Below the pieces are notes generated by a model that was given only the letters and a program-made list of their open reading frames with translations, ran no database searches and was not told the DNA's origin. Below are positions 1-6,576 of a DNA stretch of 64,000 nt, in pieces. Origin of the DNA: Hymenobacter montanus. Its GTDB lineage: Bacteria; Bacteroidota; Bacteroidia; Cytophagales; Hymenobacteraceae. Each line of letters starts with the position of its first letter. The first letter of the stretch is position 1. The stretch spans positions 1-64,000 of the forward strand of contig NZ_JACXAD010000026.1 in the NCBI RefSeq assembly GCF_014699115.1, given 5' to 3'. The position numbers and the translations under genes are program-made.

Positions 1-34
1 GTTCATCCTGAGCCAAGATCAAACTCTCCATTGT
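1..34 (-). rRNA. rrs: 16S ribosomal RNA, 5' end only
   Basis: The reverse complement of the first bases reads AGAGTTTGATCTTGGCTCAG and continues GATGAAC, the universally conserved 5' start of bacterial 16S rRNA. Only the first ~34 bases are inside the window; the rest of the rRNA operon lies to the left. The mature 5' end near base 34 is placed by analogy with E. coli, seven bases ahead of AGAGTTTGATC, so it is approximate. Confidence 0.95.
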
Positions 35-291
35 ATAAATTCCTACACCCACGCGAACGCGGGCTGATGTCGAGTGCTGACCTTGCTCACGTAATTGACG
101 TTATCGTCTAATTCGTTTCGCTTGGTTTGTTTCAGCGTATTTTTCCCAAAGGCAAAACACGAATGAAACACTTACTATTTGTCTGTTTTCGTCATTCAAA
201 GAACGTGTGTCACTTCCATTTGAAGTAACAGTGTGGAGCTTATTACAACCCCTTATCCGTCGCGCTTGTAACGCCCCGTTTGGTTTGGGAG

Positions 292-323
292 TGCAAAGGT
301 ACGAATATTTTTTTACTTGTCAA
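292..323 (-). promoter_or_regulatory. rRNA operon promoter P1 (Bacteroidota type)
   Basis: On the minus strand TTGAC (323-319) is followed by TACCTTTG (301-294) with 19 bases between TTG and TA. This matches the Bacteroidota primary sigma consensus TTG-N19-TAnnTTTG. It is the closest to 16S of three tandem copies. Confidence 0.8.
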
Positions 324-392
324 GTTTTAGGCGAAAATTTTTTAAGATTTTCTCTTTGCTCTTCAAGTTGCTCACTTCCTATTGAAGCGGGC

Positions 393-426
393 TGCAAAGG
401 TACGGTAGCTCTTTTCGGCTTTGCAA
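393..426 (-). promoter_or_regulatory. rRNA operon promoter P2 (Bacteroidota type)
   Basis: Minus-strand TACCTTTGCA (402-393) is identical to the -7 box of P1. A TTG lies at 426-424 with a 21-base spacer, slightly longer than in the flanking copies. Confidence 0.65.
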
Positions 427-571
427 GGAGTTCGAAAAATAAATTTTCTCATTCCTTTTAGCGGCTGCCGATGGTAGACAATGCTACCAGAGCAGGATTT
501 CCAACACCTTTAGGATTTCCGCGAAAGATACTGCTTTCATCCACCCCGTAGTCCGTTCGACGTTTTGGGAT

Positions 572-603
572 TGCAAAGGTAGCGAGAGTTTCTGATGAAG
601 CAA
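572..603 (-). promoter_or_regulatory. rRNA operon promoter P3 (Bacteroidota type)
   Basis: Minus-strand TTG (603-601), 19 bases, then TACCTTTGCA (581-572). This is the third and most distal copy of the same promoter, giving three stacked starts ahead of the rRNA operon. Confidence 0.75.
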
Positions 604-722
604 GAGGTATACTACGAAATACTTGTGAGGTGGTTGTAAGTAGCTGATTGACGCCCCGAAAAAATATCGGCAGTGGGCAAAACGCCACGTGCCCCTGCAG
701 GGTCCTACCCGGTAGGGCGAAG

Positions 723-741
723 TTCGCTTTAGGCGCGAAGC
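723..741. repeat. Dispersed short palindrome, TTCGC...GCGAA family
   Basis: TTCGC (723-727) and GCGAA (735-739) can pair around a 7-base loop. The same core recurs at 3952, 6505 and 11561 in other gene gaps. Confidence 0.5.
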
Positions 742-875
742 TCCAGCTAGGCATTACCTGAAGTGCATGCTCAGGCCGAGGAGTACGCTCCTCAAGGCAG
801 TTCTGTCTGACTGCTGGATACTGGATAATTGACCAAGTAGGTGAATCACGAGCAAAAAGCCTTTGTCTATCGCCT

Positions 876-950
876 GCTGAGCTTATTGAAGCCCCTCTCC
901 CAGCCCATTTTGACTCAACGAAGCGAGAGAGGGACTTCAATAAGCTCAGC
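876..950. repeat. Inverted repeat in gap between rRNA leader and purA
   Basis: Arm 876-899 (GCTGAGCTTATTGAAG plus CCCCTCTC) pairs with arm 925-950 (GAGAGAGGGACTTCAA plus TAAGCTCAGC) with only small mismatches, separated by about 25 bases. It has no U-tract, so it looks like a REP-type or REPIN-like element rather than a simple terminator. The rest of 604-1055 shows no supported gene. Confidence 0.6.
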
Positions 951-1055
951 GTAACAGCTTTCTGCTATTTTCTGCCAGTTATCTACAGACGTTAGGGAAA
1001 ACCTATCAAACTGGCTATTCTACCTTGAGGTGGCTTTTTTCTATCCCAGCGGGGT

Positions 1056-2324
1056 TTAGCGGTGGAGGGTGCTGACTCTGTCAGGACCAACGCTGACAAT
1101 ACGGATGGGAACTTGCAGCTCTTCCTCTAGAAAGTCCAGGTAGGACTGAAGGTTGGCCGGGAGCTGAGTGGCGTCTGTGACGCTGGTTAGGCTGGTATTC
1201 CAGCCGGGGAGAGTCCGGTATTCGGGCATGACGGTGGTGAGCTCGCCGGGGTCGGGAAGCTTGGGCGTGCTTTCGCCGGTAGCCGTGCGATAATGGGTGC
1301 AGGCCAGTATTTCCGTGAAACTGTCGAGGACGTCGGCTTTCATCAGGTGCAGCTCGGTGACGCCGTTGAGCATGATGGCGTAGCGAAGGGCCGGTAGATC
1401 TATCCAACCACAGCGACGCGGCCGGCCGGTAGTAGAGCCAAACTCGCGGCCCGCCTGACGGATTTGCTCGCCGATCTGGTCGTGTAACTCGGTGGGGAAA
1501 GGACCGCTGCCAACGCGGGTGCAGTAGGCTTTGGTGATGCCGTAGACTTTATCAATGTGCTTAGGGGCGATGCCCAGGCCTGTGCAGGCGCCAGCGGCGA
1601 TAGTGCTCGAGGAAGTGACGTAGGGATAGGTGCCGAAGTCAATATCCAACAAAGAGCCTTGGGCACCTTCGGCCAAGATGCGCTTGCCCTGTTGCAGGAG
1701 GTCGTTGAGGATGTACTCGGTATCGGCGAGCTGCAGGGTGCGCAGAAAATCAACGGCGGCGAAGAAGTCGGCTTCGAGCGCTTCAATCTCCAGTTCTCTA
1801 CCATAATGAGCCGCGATGGCGGCGTGCTGGGCAACGGCTTCCTTGTAGCGCTGCTCAAAATCGGGAAGCAGGATGTGGCTGACCCGGAGGCCGACGCGGC
1901 CGATTTTGTCGGAGTAGGTAGGACCAATGCCTTTGAGTGTGCTACCGATTTTGGTATTGCCACGAGCTTCTTCATTGAGGCGGTCGAGGGCCCGGTGGCT
2001 GGGCAGGATGAGTTGGGCCTTCTTGGAGATGTAGAGGTTTTGAGCCCAGTCTACTCCCCTATCGGTGAGCTTTTGTAGCTCGCCGCGGAAGACGACGGGG
2101 TCGAGCACGACACCATTGCCTACTATATTAAGGATATGGGGGTGGAAGATGCCGCTGGGTACTTGGTGCAGCACGTGCCTGAGACCGTCGAAGGTGAGGG
2201 TATGACCGGCGTTGGGACCACCTTGAAAACGGGCAACGGCATCGTAAGTCGGAGCCAGTACGTCTACAATTTTTCCTTTGCCTTCATCGCCCCACTGGAG
2301 GCCTACTAATACATCTACTGGCAT
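1056..2324 (-). CDS. purA: Adenylosuccinate synthetase
   Basis: Cytoplasmic enzyme that joins IMP and aspartate using GTP to form adenylosuccinate, the first committed step from IMP to AMP. The 422-residue product is full length for the family. The N-terminal GTP-binding signature GDEGKGKIVD is at residues 12-21, with catalytic Asp13, and His41 lies in NAGHTL; the family motif around the IMP site (GSTTGRPRRCGW) is also present. The start codon gives MPVDVLVGLQWG, the usual beginning of PurA. It is monocistronic, with about 137 bases to the STAS gene upstream on the same strand. Nothing unusual was seen in the active site. Confidence 0.97.
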   Translation of the reverse strand: MPVDVLVGLQWGDEGKGKIVDVLAPTYDAVARFQGGPNAGHTLTFDGLRHVLHQVPSGIFHPHILNIVGNGVVLDPVVFRGELQKLTDRGVDWAQNLYISKKAQLILPSHRALDRLNEEARGNTKIGSTLKGIGPTYSDKIGRVGLRVSHILLPDFEQRYKEAVAQHAAIAAHYGRELEIEALEADFFAAVDFLRTLQLADTEYILNDLLQQGKRILAEGAQGSLLDIDFGTYPYVTSSSTIAAGACTGLGIAPKHIDKVYGITKAYCTRVGSGPFPTELHDQIGEQIRQAGREFGSTTGRPRRCGWIDLPALRYAIMLNGVTELHLMKADVLDSFTEILACTHYRTATGESTPKLPDPGELTTVMPEYRTLPGWNTSLTSVTDATQLPANLQSYLDFLEEELQVPIRIVSVGPDRVSTLHR

Positions 2325-2442
2325 TTCAATTTAGCTTTTGGCGACTTAAACACAGCCAGCACCTTAGGCTGGCCGTGGGTTTTGAGTGAATGGGTTCCGG
2401 CAGAGGGCCTCTGGCCCGGGTTGGTATTTCGGGGTGAAGGGC

Positions 2443-2471
2443 AAAAAAACAGCCGCCCTACTTAGGCGGCT
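2443..2471 (-). terminator. Rho-independent terminator whose loop holds the STAS stop codon
   Basis: On the minus strand AGCCGCC (2471-2465), loop 2464-2458, GGCGGCT (2457-2451), then a run of seven T (2449-2443). The TAA stop of the STAS gene (2464-2462) lies in the hairpin loop, so the coding sequence ends inside its own terminator. Confidence 0.8.
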
Positions 2472-2809
2472 GGGGTTAGCTGTTGGAGGGCACTGGCCTC
2501 GTCGGAGGCTACCGCGAAAATGTTGTTGAGCTTGGTGAGGGCCAGTATCTTCTTCGGGTGGTCGGCGGGGTTGATGAGAACCATTTCGCCGCCCCGGCTG
2601 CGAAATTTAGTTAGCAGGGATACCAGAACGCCGATCCCACTGCTGTTGATGTAGCGGATTTCGGAGAGGTCGACGGCGCAATTAGTGACGGACTCACCGA
2701 GGTGTTGGTTGACGGACTCGATAAGCTGCTCGGTATCGGGGCTGCCGATAAGGTCGCCGGTGAGGCGCACGAGCAGGACGCCGCCTTTTAAAGAACTAGT
2801 GCAGGTCAT
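2462..2809 (-). CDS. STAS-domain protein, anti-sigma factor antagonist type
   Basis: A 115-residue single STAS domain like SpoIIAA/RsbV. Proteins of this type bind an anti-sigma or switch kinase and are controlled by phosphorylation of a conserved Ser. The phosphorylation motif appears as INSSGIG (residues 54-60), so Ser56 or Ser57 is the candidate site. It overlaps the Fur-family gene by four bases (ATGA, 2806-2809), which implies translational coupling. No partner kinase (HATPase) or phosphatase is visible nearby, so the partner must lie elsewhere. Function beyond 'phospho-switch partner' is inferred. Confidence 0.88.
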   Translation of the reverse strand: MTCTSSLKGGVLLVRLTGDLIGSPDTEQLIESVNQHLGESVTNCAVDLSEIRYINSSGIGVLVSLLTKFRSRGGEMVLINPADHPKKILALTKLNNIFAVASDEASALQQLTPAA

Positions 2810-3420
2810 GCGGGGGAAGTGGGATTACGAGCGGCAGCTTGAGCGCGGCAGTCGCCGCAAATGCCATAGAGATTTAAAGAATGGTGCAAGATATGGAAGT
2901 TCAGAAGCTCGCCGACCATGGTTTGGATGCCGTGAATACGTGGGTCGCAGAATTCCACTACTTTATGGCATTCGGTACATATCACGTGGTCGTGCTGGCG
3001 GTAGCCGTAACTCTTCTCGTACTGGGCCAGGTTACGGCCGAACTGGTGCTTGCTGACGAGGCCTTGTTCGACCAACAGGTCGAGGGTATTGTACACGGTA
3101 GCCCGGCTTACTTGCAGGCCGCGCTCCTTCATGCCGGCGTACAGCTCTTCAACGTCGAAGTGGCCCGAGCGGGCATAAATCTCCTCGAGAATGGCGTAGC
3201 GCTCGCCGGTTTTGCGCAGGCCTTTATTTTCGAGATGAGCGGTGAAGAGCTTGCGGACGTCGTCTAGCTTCTCGGTATTAAGGCTAGCCTGGGAAGCGGC
3301 ACTGGGGGTGTGCCCGGCCGCATAGCCAGTTTCGGAGGAGCCGCCGGCGGCCTGCCCGGCGGCCTCGGCCGGAGTGGCGGTGGCAGAAGCAGCGGGTTTG
3401 GGGGCTGGGAAAGTATTCAC
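2806..3420 (-). CDS. Fur-family transcriptional regulator
   Basis: Metal-dependent DNA-binding repressor of the Fur/PerR/Zur superfamily. The winged helix is around residues 55-125 (recognition helix around SRATVYNTLDLL). The metal-rich motif HDHVIC is at 143-148, and two zinc-type pairs, CTEC (148-151) and CGDC (188-191), stabilise the dimer. The 204-residue product carries an unusual Ala/Pro/Ser-rich extension of about 48 residues before the first Fur helix, predicted to be disordered; no internal Met offers a shorter start. Which metal or peroxide it senses cannot be told. It heads a two-gene unit with the STAS protein. Confidence 0.9.
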   Translation of the reverse strand: MNTFPAPKPAASATATPAEAAGQAAGGSSETGYAAGHTPSAASQASLNTEKLDDVRKLFTAHLENKGLRKTGERYAILEEIYARSGHFDVEELYAGMKERGLQVSRATVYNTLDLLVEQGLVSKHQFGRNLAQYEKSYGYRQHDHVICTECHKVVEFCDPRIHGIQTMVGELLNFHILHHSLNLYGICGDCRAQAAARNPTSPA

Positions 3421-3489
3421 GGACGGTCTAGAAGAAAGTAAGGGAAAGCAGAAGTCACGGCCGGGTAATTCGCCGATATCGCTTTGGTT

Positions 3490-3822
3490 TTACATTTCAA
3501 AATAAAGCGGATAATGATTAGCGCAGCCAGGGTTGAAGGCCGCTTGGCAAACCGGACAAGCATTGTCGGCGGCGAAATAGTCGGCAATACGGAGCGTGCT
3601 GTGGCAGTTGCCGCAAAGTATTGCCTCGGTTTGCCGCTCGGTTTTGCTCCACACCACGGGGGCGTGGGCAACGGCTTCGTTATGGCACTGTATGCAGGCG
3701 TAGAAAGTGTCGCAGCACTTGAATTTAATGGCAATAATATCGCGCTCGGAGTGATAGTGCGCGCATTGGGTCCGTGCATTGACGCCGGTGCCGTAGCAGG
3801 TGATGAACTCAGGGCTTTTCAA
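3490..3822 (-). CDS. CHY-type zinc finger protein
   Basis: A 110-residue cytoplasmic protein rich in Cys and His: TQCAHYHSERD near the N-terminus, KFKCCDTFYACIQCH in the middle and CGNCHSTL followed by CPVC toward the end. This matches small bacterial CHY zinc-finger proteins (related to yeast Hot13, a mitochondrial zinc-handling factor). Its exact role is not established; zinc binding is the safe inference. It is 69 bases upstream of the Fur gene on the same strand, so metal-related co-regulation is possible but unproven. Confidence 0.85.
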   Translation of the reverse strand: MKSPEFITCYGTGVNARTQCAHYHSERDIIAIKFKCCDTFYACIQCHNEAVAHAPVVWSKTERQTEAILCGNCHSTLRIADYFAADNACPVCQAAFNPGCANHYPLYFEM

Positions 3823-3951
3823 TTTTACAACTCAAAGCTAATGGGCTTAATATCAATACTGGTTGGCTTGATAAGGACATCTTTGAGCCGAGCGCGATAT
3901 CCTAGCCGCTGTACGGGACAACCCCACCTAACCCCTGCGGGGCAGACCCAG

Positions 3952-3971
3952 TTCGCTTGAGGCGCGAAGCC
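3952..3971. repeat. Dispersed short palindrome, TTCGC...GCGAA family
   Basis: TTCGC (3952-3956) pairs with GCGAA (3964-3968). Same core as the elements at 723, 6505 and 11561. It lies in the gap between the RelA/SpoT and CHY genes, which otherwise shows no supported gene. Confidence 0.5.
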
Positions 3972-4079
3972 TGTGGAAAGAAGGGCTGGGCGATAGGCAC
4001 CCAGAACGGAAAACGGCGCCGGCATCGTGTTTTAAGGTTTCCAAGTCAGTGAAAGCAGAAGGGCGCGAAAGAGTGAATT

Positions 4080-6287
4080 TTAGGAGTCGAACCTTTCTAC
4101 TTGCAGCACGCCATTTACCTTGCTCAGGCGCTGAATGAGTTTGTTGAGGTGGTCGGTGTCGTTGACAAAAACCATAATCTGGCCTTCAAAAATGCCGTCG
4201 TTGCTGTCGACTGTAATGGCGCGCATGTTCACCTTCAGGCTGGTGCTGATGATCCGGGTGACGTCATTAACGAGGCCCACGCGGTCGGTGCCCTTGATGC
4301 GGATGCCGGCCAGGAAAGCCAGCTCAAGCTGTTCGGTCCACTTGGCGCGCACGATACGGTTGCCGTAATTCGACATCAGGTCGACGGCGCGGGGGCAGCT
4401 GGTACGGTGGATGATGATGCCGGTTTCGGTTTCGAAGCCAAACACATCGTCGCCGGGGATGGGGTTACAGCACCGGGCAATGCTGTAGTTGAATTTGTCG
4501 GTGTGCTCCCCCACGACGAGCATGTCGGGGCGCACGCCGCGAATTTTCTGCACTTCGTGGTCGAAGGTTTTGGGCTCCAGCACGGAGGCTACGCTGGCCA
4601 CCGGCTTGTTGGCCGCGAAGAGCGGCTCGCGGATGGCCCGGCCGTCGACCTGCCCGATGGCCAGGCGGTAGTAGAATTCCTGGGCGTTGGGCACGTTGAA
4701 ATACGCCAGCAGCCGGTTGAAATTCTCCTGGGTAAAAGGTACGTTAATAAGCTCAAGCCGCTTTTCGAGCAGTAGGCGGCCATCCTCAGCCTTGGAGCGC
4801 TTGTCATCCCGGAGGAACTCCTTGATTTTGGAGCGTGCCTTGGTCGTGATAACATAGTTGAGCCACTCCGGCGTGGGGCGCTGCTTGTGCGAAGTCAGAA
4901 TTTCAACTTGGTCGCCATTGTGCAGCTGGTAGCTCAGGGGCTCCAGCTTCTGGTTGACTTTGGCCCCGAGGCAGCGCAGGCCGATCTGGGTGTGGATGTC
5001 GAAGGCAAAATCCAGGGCCGTGGCCTTGTCCGGCAGAATAACCAGCTTGCCCTTGGGGGTGAAAGCATAGACCTCCTTGACGAACAAGTTCTGACGGAAC
5101 TCGTCCATGAATTCGAGGGCACTGGAATTGTTGGACTCGAGCATCTCCCGCACCTTATTTACCCACCCTTCGAGCGAGCTTTCGGGCTGGATGCTGCCGG
5201 TGTCCTTGTATTTCCAGTGCGCGGCGTATCCCTTCTCGGCAATGTCGTCCATGCGGCGCGAGCGGATCTGGACTTCGACCCACTGGCCGGCGCGCGACAT
5301 GACGGTGGTATGCAGGCTTTCGTAGCCGTTGGCTTTGGGGGTGGATACCCAGTCGCGCAAGCGGTCGGGGTTGGGTTGGTAGAAGTCGGTGACGATGCTG
5401 TACACCTGCCAGCAGGCCGCTTTTTCCTGTTCCGGTGGCACATTCAGAATGATCCGAATGGCAAACAGATCATACACCTCATCGAAGGTGATGTTCTGCT
5501 TCTTCATCTTTTTGAGGATGGAATAGATGCTTTTGGGCCGGCCCTTGATTTCGTACTCGAAACCCTGGGTTTTCAACTCATCGTCGATCGGCTGCACAAA
5601 TTCCCGGATGAAACGGTTACGGGCGCTCTGGCTCTGGCGCACCCGGGCCTTGAGGTCGGTGTAGGTTTCGGTATCGGTGAATTTCAGGTACAAGTCCTCC
5701 AGCTCGCTCTTTATAGTATAGAGACCGAGGCGATGCGCCAGCGGCGCGTAGAGATACAGCGTTTCGGAAGCAATTTTGAGCTGCTTGTGGCGCGGCATCG
5801 AATCCAGGGTCCGCATGTTGTGCAGGCGGTCGGCGATTTTGATGAGGATGACGCGCACGTCCTCGCTCAGCGTGAGCAGCATTTTGCGGAAGTTCTCGGC
5901 TTGTTCGCTGGTGCCATACTCAAAGACGCCGGAGATTTTCGTCAGGCCGTCGATGATGCGGGCGACCTTGGTACCGAACTCGCGCTCGATGTCGGATATT
6001 TCAGTGGGCGTGTCCTCTACTACATCGTGCAGCAGCGCCGCTACGATGCTGGTGGTGCCAAGGCCAATTTCTTCCACCGCAATCTGGGCTACGGCCAGCG
6101 GGTGCAGAATGTAGGGCTCGCCCGACTTGCGGCGCATCTCCTTGTGGGCCTCCAGGCTTTGATTGAAGGCTTTCTTAATGAGTTTGGGGTCGCCATCCTT
6201 TAAGTACGGTTTGGCGGTGCGCAGCAGGCGGCGGTAATGGCGCAGGATTTCCTGGCGCTCAGCTTCGGGAGAGATAACGGGCGGCAT
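4080..6287 (-). CDS. Bifunctional (p)ppGpp synthetase/hydrolase, RelA/SpoT family
   Basis: Makes and degrades the stringent-response alarmone (p)ppGpp in the cytoplasm. The 735-residue product has the full domain order: an HD hydrolase domain with His62, the His87-Asp88 pair and the following EDT; the synthetase domain with GRPKSIYSILKKM and YESLHTTV; a TGS domain near residues 405-465; and a C-terminal ACT domain at about 655-735. Both catalytic halves keep their motifs, so it is probably the main long Rel enzyme of the organism. It is transcribed alone. No frameshift or truncation is visible. Confidence 0.95.
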   Translation of the reverse strand: MPPVISPEAERQEILRHYRRLLRTAKPYLKDGDPKLIKKAFNQSLEAHKEMRRKSGEPYILHPLAVAQIAVEEIGLGTTSIVAALLHDVVEDTPTEISDIEREFGTKVARIIDGLTKISGVFEYGTSEQAENFRKMLLTLSEDVRVILIKIADRLHNMRTLDSMPRHKQLKIASETLYLYAPLAHRLGLYTIKSELEDLYLKFTDTETYTDLKARVRQSQSARNRFIREFVQPIDDELKTQGFEYEIKGRPKSIYSILKKMKKQNITFDEVYDLFAIRIILNVPPEQEKAACWQVYSIVTDFYQPNPDRLRDWVSTPKANGYESLHTTVMSRAGQWVEVQIRSRRMDDIAEKGYAAHWKYKDTGSIQPESSLEGWVNKVREMLESNNSSALEFMDEFRQNLFVKEVYAFTPKGKLVILPDKATALDFAFDIHTQIGLRCLGAKVNQKLEPLSYQLHNGDQVEILTSHKQRPTPEWLNYVITTKARSKIKEFLRDDKRSKAEDGRLLLEKRLELINVPFTQENFNRLLAYFNVPNAQEFYYRLAIGQVDGRAIREPLFAANKPVASVASVLEPKTFDHEVQKIRGVRPDMLVVGEHTDKFNYSIARCCNPIPGDDVFGFETETGIIIHRTSCPRAVDLMSNYGNRIVRAKWTEQLELAFLAGIRIKGTDRVGLVNDVTRIISTSLKVNMRAITVDSNDGIFEGQIMVFVNDTDHLNKLIQRLSKVNGVLQVERFDS

Positions 6288-6504
6288 AATGCTACAAAGA
6301 ACTACCGAATAACGCGAAAAGGTTGCGAGTAGGGTCAGGAACGGTGCGAATAGCTTCGCCGGCTTTTACTGGGGCCTATTGAGGGTGGCGAGCTACAGCC
6401 GGGGCGTGCCGCGTGCCGCGTGCCCTGTTGCCCCAAGTGGCTATTTCTTACTATCTAGAGCCGTTCTCCGATCTGTGTACCGAGGGGCACTTCACAGGAC
6501 CCCA

Positions 6505-6541
6505 TTTGCTTCATGCGCGAAGCCTCAGGAGAGGAGAGCCA
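6505..6541. repeat. Dispersed repeat, copy A of a ~37-base unit
   Basis: TTTGCTTCATGCGCGAAGCC followed by TCAGGAGAGGAGAGCCA. Almost the same sequence occurs at 11561-11597. The unit holds a GCTTC/GAAGC hairpin. It lies in the gap between RelA/SpoT and the fusion membrane protein. Confidence 0.6.
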
Positions 6542-6576
6542 GCCGACCAATAAGCTGATCGGGGAACGGTTCTATG

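Noticed and set aside
207..461. 84-residue open frame (plus) in the rRNA leader
   Set aside because: Overlaps two of the three promoters on the other strand; Cys/Ser-rich sequence typical of translated promoter DNA.
458..940. 160-residue open frame upstream of the rRNA operon (minus)
   Set aside because: It runs through promoter P3 and one arm of the inverted repeat, has no domain or coding-like composition, and the rRNA leader explains the region.
3825..4025. 66-residue frame (minus) between the CHY and RelA/SpoT genes
   Set aside because: Translated from the dispersed palindrome at 3952; no protein pattern.
4887..6203. 438-residue open frame antisense to the RelA/SpoT gene
   Set aside because: A shadow of the GC-rich coding strand; the minus-strand frame has all Rel domains, this one has none.
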